Assembly: GCA_905182125.1 (NCBI GenBank)
Contig: CAJJAV010000003.1
Coordinates: 62,001 to 126,000, forward strand
Direction of reading: 5' to 3'
DNA from: an uncultured Candidatus Poseidoniales archaeon
GTDB taxonomy: Archaea > Thermoplasmatota > Poseidoniia > Poseidoniales > Poseidoniaceae
DNA: 64,000 bases
The notes beneath the pieces were generated by a model, which did no database searches, had not been told where the DNA came from, and was given only the letters and a program-made list of their open reading frames with translations. Made by a program: the position numbers and the translations under genes. Below, piece after piece: positions 58,114 through 64,000 of the stretch (the stretch's first letter is position 1; the number at the start of each line of letters is the position of its first letter).

Positions 58114-59565
58114 ATGCAAGAGGTGTTCAACTACATCGATGGTCTATTTTCTCCATCTGTCGATGGTGGACACCTCGAAAACCTCAATCCCGCAACGGGT
58201 GAAGTCATTTCGACCATCCCCCGTTCGCTTCAAGCAGATGTGGAACACGCAGCGAGTGCAGCACTCAGGGCCCAACCAGCATGGAACGCACTGAGCCTTG
58301 AACAACGGGCATTGTGGCTTGATCGCATTGCGGATGCCCTCGAGGAAAAGCATGAGCACATTGCCCAATCTGAATCCCTAGACACTGGAAAACCAATCGC
58401 TCTTGCTCGACGCGTTGATGCTGCCCGTTCGGTGGATAATTTCCGATTCTTTGCAGAATTTGCAAGGGAACAAACGGAAATGACCTTCAAAATGGACGAT
58501 GCTATGAACTATGTTCATCGAAATGGACTCGGGGTGGTTGGATTGATCACGCCGTGGAACCTTCCGCTTTATTTGCTCTCATGGAAGGTCGCCCCCGCCT
58601 TGTTGATGGGCAACACCGTTGTTGCCAAACCAAGCGAACTGACGCCGCTCACCGCCAATATTTTGGCAGAAACTCTGCATGAACTCAACCTACCAAAGGG
58701 GGTGTTCAACCTGGTCCATGGACTTGGGCCTGAAGTTGGTCAAGCTATCCTCGAGCACCCTGGAATCAAGGGTATTTCCTTCACCGGCGGTACCGCTACA
58801 GGGCGAATTGTTGCCGCCACAGCCGCACCCATGTTCAAGAAACTCTCACTGGAACTCGGCGGAAAGAATGCCACCATCATCTTGGACGATGCTGATCTGG
58901 ACATTGCTGTCAAAGGCGCAGTCCGTGCGGCGTTTACAAACTCTGGACAAGTGTGTTTGTGCGGCTCACGTTTGCTTGTTCAATCATCCATTGCCGATGC
59001 CTTCCTACCCGCCTTCATCGCAGAAGTTGAAGCCATGAACATCGGGGCGCCGAGCGATGAGACTTCTCAAATCAGCTCAATCATTTCGAGGGAACATCTC
59101 CACAAAGTCGAGTCATACATCGAACTCGCACTCCAGGAAGGTGGCGACATCTTAACGGGAGGAACACGGGCAATGACTGGACCAGTTGGACCTGATGCTC
59201 ACGGTGCGTACTTGGCACCCACCGTCATCGGTGGACTGAGTCATCTGTCCCGGTGTGCGACCGAGGAAATTTTTGGTCCAGTGGTCACCGTTCACATTTT
59301 TGACACTCTTGAACAAGCCACAGAAATGGCGAACGCTACTGAATATGGTTTGGCGGGTTCAATCTGGACAAAGGATGTTGCACAAGGCCGAGCTCTTGCT
59401 CAAACCATCGACACCGGCATCGTATGGATCAACACATGGCTGCATCGAGACTTACGCACGCCCTTTGGTGGAGTGAAGAACTCTGGCGTGGGTCGTGAAG
59501 GCGGGCAGTGGTCTCTTGGATTCTTTTCTGAGACCACCAACATCTGTGTTATCGACCCTAAATGA
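58114..59565 (+). CDS. aldehyde dehydrogenase, 2-aminomuconate/2-hydroxymuconate semialdehyde dehydrogenase-like
   Basis: LITPWNLPLYLLSWKVAPALLMGNTVVAKPSELTP, FTGGTATGRIV, LELGGKNATIILDDADLD, NSGQVCLCGSRLLVQ; close to the muconic semialdehyde DH branch by eye. Confidence 0.85.
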   Translation: MQEVFNYIDGLFSPSVDGGHLENLNPATGEVISTIPRSLQADVEHAASAALRAQPAWNALSLEQRALWLDRIADALEEKHEHIAQSESLDTGKPIALARRVDAARSVDNFRFFAEFAREQTEMTFKMDDAMNYVHRNGLGVVGLITPWNLPLYLLSWKVAPALLMGNTVVAKPSELTPLTANILAETLHELNLPKGVFNLVHGLGPEVGQAILEHPGIKGISFTGGTATGRIVAATAAPMFKKLSLELGGKNATIILDDADLDIAVKGAVRAAFTNSGQVCLCGSRLLVQSSIADAFLPAFIAEVEAMNIGAPSDETSQISSIISREHLHKVESYIELALQEGGDILTGGTRAMTGPVGPDAHGAYLAPTVIGGLSHLSRCATEEIFGPVVTVHIFDTLEQATEMANATEYGLAGSIWTKDVAQGRALAQTIDTGIVWINTWLHRDLRTPFGGVKNSGVGREGGQWSLGFFSETTNICVIDPK

Positions 59566-59615
59566 TTCGATGCCGATGAACACATCTTCAAAAGCACATC
59601 GTCGCTAATGATGTC

Positions 59616-60347
59616 ATGACCAGCCAAGCCACCCTCCCATTGTTTGTCTTGCCCATGGTGTTGATGCCAGGGGAAGTACAGGAACTCAGGGTGTTCGAAC
59701 CCCGTTATCGACAGATGCTCGATGATTGTGTCCTCGACAACAAAAACTTCGGGCTGGTCATGAACGATCCGTTTGAACTCACGAACCATTGGGATGGACC
59801 AAGAAGCCACGGTTGCGAAGCAGAAATCTTAGAACACGACACCAAAGGAAGCAATCACTTTCTCTCCATCATTGGTCGACGTCGCTTTGTCGTCGAGGAT
59901 GTCATTGCCCCCGCTCTTCCACCTTTTGAACACCCTTCGATGGAAGCGTTGAACGAAGATGACGGGTTATATCCAGATCTTCAAACGTTGCTCAGCCACG
60001 TGCCGGAAGCATCAACCCATGAGAAGTTGTACATCGCAGCAAAGGTGCGCTACTATGAGGATGAAGCACCCACCAGTGATGAACATCAAACCATGTTGCG
60101 TGAGATTCTTGATGGCGTCTTGAAGCGAATTGGAGCCATCCTTCGCATCGATGACATCACCCTCGATTCGTGGGTCTCAGAGCGCGTTGACCACGTTATT
60201 GATGAAAGCCCAACCTCGGTGTTCACGGTCGCTGCTCTCGTCCTCAACGGCCTTGAAGCGAAGCAACAAGTTCTCGCAAGTGCTGATGCTGAGGAGGCAT
60301 TGGCTGAATTAAATCACCAATTGTCTTCATTCTATGAGGAAGAATGA
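59616..60347 (+). CDS. stand-alone Lon N-terminal (LON substrate-binding) domain protein
   Basis: [42 protein letters not shown]; no ATPase or protease domain. Confidence 0.8.
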   Translation: MTSQATLPLFVLPMVLMPGEVQELRVFEPRYRQMLDDCVLDNKNFGLVMNDPFELTNHWDGPRSHGCEAEILEHDTKGSNHFLSIIGRRRFVVEDVIAPALPPFEHPSMEALNEDDGLYPDLQTLLSHVPEASTHEKLYIAAKVRYYEDEAPTSDEHQTMLREILDGVLKRIGAILRIDDITLDSWVSERVDHVIDESPTSVFTVAALVLNGLEAKQQVLASADAEEALAELNHQLSSFYEEE

Positions 60348-60399
60348 GCCTACAATCTGCCGGCGAGGGTTTCAAATCACCCCCAACCGTGGGAGAACC

Positions 60400-61221
60400 A
60401 TGTCCGTACATCGCAATGCGCGTAAAGTAACGACACACACACTTCTGGAAATGAAGCGTGCTGAGGAAAAAATCACCATGCTCACCGCATACGATTATTC
60501 CCTAGCGAAGTTGGTTGACCAAGCAGGCGTCGATGTGATCCTCGTTGGAGACTCTGCCTCCAACGTTATGGCAGGACAAGTCACAACTGTACCAATGACC
60601 TTGGATCACATGATCTATCACGCACAATGTGTCCAACGGGCCGTTGACCGAGCGTTGATTGTCGTCGATATGCCATTTGGAACCTATCAAGGAAACTCTG
60701 CCATCGCCCTTGAATCGGCCATCCGCATCATGAAGGAAGCTGAAGGCCACGCTGTGAAACTTGAGGGTGGTTCTGAAATCATCCAATCCGTCGAGCGTAT
60801 TTTAACCGCTGGAATACCAGTGATGGGGCACCTCGGCCTCACCCCGCAATCCATCTACAAGTTTGGCACATACACCGTTCGCGCCAAAGAGGAAGAAGAA
60901 GCTGAAAAATTGATTTCGGATGCGAAATTGCTTGAGGCGACAGGCTGCTTTGCTATTGTCCTTGAGAAAATACCTCGAGAATTGGCGAAGCGGGTTCAAG
61001 AATCAATCTCTATCCCTACCATCGGTATTGGGGCAGGTCCTGACTGCGATGGACAAGTTTTGGTGCTTCACGACTTGCTTGGCATCACCATGGACTTTTC
61101 ACCTCGGTTCCTGCGTCGTTACCTCAACCTTGCAGAAGACATCAACTCAGCAATCACCAACTATTGCGAAGATGTACGGTCCGGAGACTTCCCGAATGAT
61201 TCGGAAAGTTACACCTCGTGA
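60400..61221 (+). CDS. panB: 3-methyl-2-oxobutanoate hydroxymethyltransferase
   Basis: [79 protein letters not shown]. Confidence 0.95.
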   Translation: MSVHRNARKVTTHTLLEMKRAEEKITMLTAYDYSLAKLVDQAGVDVILVGDSASNVMAGQVTTVPMTLDHMIYHAQCVQRAVDRALIVVDMPFGTYQGNSAIALESAIRIMKEAEGHAVKLEGGSEIIQSVERILTAGIPVMGHLGLTPQSIYKFGTYTVRAKEEEEAEKLISDAKLLEATGCFAIVLEKIPRELAKRVQESISIPTIGIGAGPDCDGQVLVLHDLLGITMDFSPRFLRRYLNLAEDINSAITNYCEDVRSGDFPNDSESYTS

Positions 61222-61806
61222 TCAGAAGATGTTGTACAGCACAACAGCGCCTGCGAAGGCACCTAAATCGATGCCCATGGCATGCCATATGCCGTACGTA
61301 AACGGAGGCAACTGACGGCGTCCCCACATCATTGAAACGGTAACCCAGGCCAAGAAGATGGCGTACATGCCACAAAACAAAGCACCCCAGCCAGACAACC
61401 AAACCACGCACAATGGAAGAGCGAGAGCGGCGAATCCTAAACTGTATTCAAAGCAGCGCTTGAACGAAGTGTGAACCAGGAGACGGTAGGTCAACGGAGA
61501 GAAAAACAAGGCCAAGAGCAAACCGAATTGGACCGGATTTGGCAGGTAGATTGAATCAAAATTCGATGAGTAGTTTTCCCAAGCACTTCCAAGCACTGAA
61601 CCAAACAAGGCAGGGGCAAGGATGTGCTTCAGACCGGTCTTCAGGTCATCTTTGGTGGACAGCACTCTTTGCTCATCCACGATGATGCTCACCCCGTCCT
61701 CCATGACCTGTCGAAATCGCCGCCTTGTTTGAGCCTTGGGTCCAACATGTTTGCAGGGGTGAAACGCCGATGTCGATATATCCCCCAAGCGCGTGGCTCT
61801 GTCCAT
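61222..61806 (-). CDS. hypothetical multi-pass membrane protein
   Basis: Four or more hydrophobic helices; start probably internal near 61704 because of overlap with the next gene. Confidence 0.55.
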   Translation of the reverse strand: MDRATRLGDISTSAFHPCKHVGPKAQTRRRFRQVMEDGVSIIVDEQRVLSTKDDLKTGLKHILAPALFGSVLGSAWENYSSNFDSIYLPNPVQFGLLLALFFSPLTYRLLVHTSFKRCFEYSLGFAALALPLCVVWLSGWGALFCGMYAIFLAWVTVSMMWGRRQLPPFTYGIWHAMGIDLGAFAGAVVLYNIF

Positions 61807-62707
61807 GACGCAAGGTGAAATCGTAGCGGGTTGTTTGGCACCCCATCCTCCTCATCTGGTCTATGCCGAGAACCCACCTCAAAACGAACCTGTTGCAGAA
61901 GGCGGTTGGGAACAACTTCGATGGGGCTATGAACGCTTGAGAGATTCCCTCAAAGATGTGGAATATGATGCGATTGTGTTGCTATCACCCCATTGGCAAA
62001 CCTACGTCGGAACCCATTTCCTCGGTCTTCCGAATTTCAAGAGCCTCTCCGTCGACCCTGTGTTTCCAAACCTGTTCCGCTACCACTATGATCTCAACAT
62101 CGACGTGGACTTGACTTCAAAGATTCATGACAAAGCCGCAGAAGCAGGCTTGGCTGTGAAAATGATGGAAAATCCAGACTTCCGCGTGGACTATGGCACC
62201 ATCACCACCGGCCACATGTTTAATCCAGCATGGGACAAGCCGCTCGTGGTCATCTCGAGCAACCGTTCAAGGGATTACTATTCGGTTGAAGTCATGCAAG
62301 AAATGATGATTGAACTCGGCAAAGTGACCCGCGAAGCTATTTTGGAAAGTGGCAAGAAGGTAGTCGTTATTGCGAGCAACTCCCTTTCACACCGCCACTT
62401 TACCACTGAGTCGGCCATTCCAGAAGACATGAGCAAAGAGCACATTACGAGCCATGCCATGCATCTGTGGGACATGCGCATGATCAACTACTTCCGCACA
62501 GGCCAGGCGCAACGAATCCTCGACGAAATGCCTGAGTTCACTGAGCAAGCCATTGCCGAAAGCGATGGTGGAGGCTTGTCGTGGCTCCTTTCAACCCTTG
62601 ACACGCCAAGTTACCCTGCAACACTGCACGGGTATGGAACGATCATCGGGACTGGAAACGCCATTGTCGAATGGCCGGAACGAGACCACAAGGAGGCGAA
62701 ACAATGA
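61805..62707 (+). CDS. class III extradiol ring-cleavage dioxygenase, catalytic (2-aminophenol 1,6-dioxygenase beta-like) subunit
   Basis: LAPHPPHLVYAENPPQNEPVAEGGWEQLRWGYERLRD, LLSPHWQTY, SNSLSHRHF, TGNAIVEWPERD. Confidence 0.82.
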   Translation: MTQGEIVAGCLAPHPPHLVYAENPPQNEPVAEGGWEQLRWGYERLRDSLKDVEYDAIVLLSPHWQTYVGTHFLGLPNFKSLSVDPVFPNLFRYHYDLNIDVDLTSKIHDKAAEAGLAVKMMENPDFRVDYGTITTGHMFNPAWDKPLVVISSNRSRDYYSVEVMQEMMIELGKVTREAILESGKKVVVIASNSLSHRHFTTESAIPEDMSKEHITSHAMHLWDMRMINYFRTGQAQRILDEMPEFTEQAIAESDGGGLSWLLSTLDTPSYPATLHGYGTIIGTGNAIVEWPERDHKEAKQ

Positions 62708-64000
62708 CCGAAGGTTCAATCGTTGGTTCGTTCATTGTCCCGGTCCACCCTCACACAGTGTTAGCCCCTGAACAAAATGAGGGCTGGCAACGTTTGCGAG
62801 ATGCTTTTGATGAAGCGGCTCAACGAATCAAGGACGCTGATGCAGATTTGCTGATCATCTATTCGACGACATGGCCGAGCATCATTGGCCACCAGATCCA
62901 AGCCGATCCGAATCCAGAATGGGTGATGGTGGACAATGACTTCCACGATCTCGGCTCGATTCCCTATTCATTCAACATCGATGCTGATTTTGCCCATGCC
63001 TGGAACGAAGCAAATGAGAAGCGTGGTTTGAAATCGCGAACCGTGAACTACACGGGTTTCCCCATCGATGTGGGTTCCGTCGTGGCCCTCAAATTACTGA
63101 ATCCTGACAACGCAATCCCAGCAGTCATTGTGTCCTCCAACGTCTATGCCAACCGCTCGGAAACCACGGTTCTTGCCAAATCATGCCTCGATGTGATCAA
63201 GGCCACCGGGCGTAAAGCGGTTGCAATTACTGCCATGTCCCTATCGAACAGAATGTTTACCGCCCCAATTGATCCGAAAGATGACCGGATTCATTCCTTG
63301 AAAGACGACGAATGGAATCGGAAGATCCTCGAGTTCCTCGGCGAGGGCCGTATGGAAGATGTTGGTCAACTCTCAAGAACCATTCACAAGCAAATCCGAG
63401 TCCAGAAAGTCGTTGCATTCAAACCGATGTGGTGGCTTTCAGGCATGAACGATAATCGCAACAACCTCAGTGGTGAAGTCCTCGCTTACGAAGCAATTCA
63501 CGGTGCTGGCGGGGCTGTGGTTCATCTTGATCCGACACCTTCAGGTGCAGGTGACAAAGAATACGATGAAGATGATGTCGAATTTTACAGTGGTGAGCGA
63601 AACGTGCTCGATGCTGAAGAAGAGCAGGAACTCATCGAGGAAGCAAAAAAACCAACCTCAGGCGGCCCTGAACTTTGGGAGCCGACAACTGGAGAGCACT
63701 CGGTCAACAGTGAAGCCGCACCAAAACCAGTGGGCATGTACCCCCACGCCCGAAAGGTCGGTGATTTGCTGTACCTGTCTGGAGTCGGACCACGGCAACC
63801 CGGAACAAACGCCATCCCCGGTGGACCAATCTGTGATGAGAACGGCAAGGCACTCGACTACGACATAAAAGCACAGACAAAAGCAGTTGTTGACAACATC
63901 ACACGGATTTTAGAAGAAGCCGGAGGATCCATCGAAGATGTCCTCGATGTGACCTCGTTCCTCGTCGATATGGATCGAGATTTCAGTGGTTACAATGAGG
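62704..64000 (+). CDS. extradiol dioxygenase alpha-like domain fused to RidA/2-aminomuconate deaminase-like domain (partial, runs off window)
   Basis: Hand-translated open frame MTEGSIVGSFIVPVHPHTVLAPEQNEGWQRLRDAF...IIYSTTWPSIIGHQ...AMSLSNRMF... then VGMYPHARKVGDLLYLSGVGPRQPGTNAIPGGP...; 4-nt overlap with upstream gene; absent from ORF track because it has no stop in the window. Confidence 0.82.
   Translation, partial: MTEGSIVGSFIVPVHPHTVLAPEQNEGWQRLRDAFDEAAQRIKDADADLLIIYSTTWPSIIGHQIQADPNPEWVMVDNDFHDLGSIPYSFNIDADFAHAWNEANEKRGLKSRTVNYTGFPIDVGSVVALKLLNPDNAIPAVIVSSNVYANRSETTVLAKSCLDVIKATGRKAVAITAMSLSNRMFTAPIDPKDDRIHSLKDDEWNRKILEFLGEGRMEDVGQLSRTIHKQIRVQKVVAFKPMWWLSGMNDNRNNLSGEVLAYEAIHGAGGAVVHLDPTPSGAGDKEYDEDDVEFYSGERNVLDAEEEQELIEEAKKPTSGGPELWEPTTGEHSVNSEAAPKPVGMYPHARKVGDLLYLSGVGPRQPGTNAIPGGPICDENGKALDYDIKAQTKAVVDNITRILEEAGGSIEDVLDVTSFLVDMDRDFSGYNE

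Noticed and set aside
1-64000. Prophage, integrative element or defence island
   Set aside because: No integrase, transposase, phage structural, restriction-modification or toxin-antitoxin genes recognised; mostly housekeeping and surface genes

Overview
The window looks like an archaeal chromosome segment. Archaeal markers are TFB, archaeal LonB, CTP-dependent riboflavin kinase, UPF0147, ribosomal protein eL40, archaeal-type AspS and a FlaK/EppA-like prepilin peptidase. Together with a bacterial-type MetK and many secreted lipoproteins, this suggests a marine Thermoplasmatota such as Poseidoniales/Marine Group II; that placement is inference. Gene density is high, with about 55 supported protein genes and two tRNAs (Thr-TGT, Ala-TGC). 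I saw no rRNA, CRISPR array, prophage or IS element. Leading observations: (1) a probable meta-cleavage module for 2-aminophenol/2-aminomuconate at the right end, including a dioxygenase-subunit/RidA-type deaminase fusion that runs off the window; (2) a glycerophosphodiester phosphodiesterase whose HRG segment lies at the C-terminus instead of the N-terminus, suggesting circular permutation; (3) a DnaA/Hda-like AAA+ protein with a degenerate Walker A, translationally coupled to a DUF835 protein; (4) a metazoan-style DNase I retaining all catalytic residues; (5) a metallo-beta-lactamase-fold protein that has lost every metal-ligand motif; (6) several composite surface proteins (cyclophilin plus pentapeptide repeats, collagen-like lipoprotein, SGNH domain behind an NNTGG sequon repeat). 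All assignments come from reading motifs by eye, with no database search.
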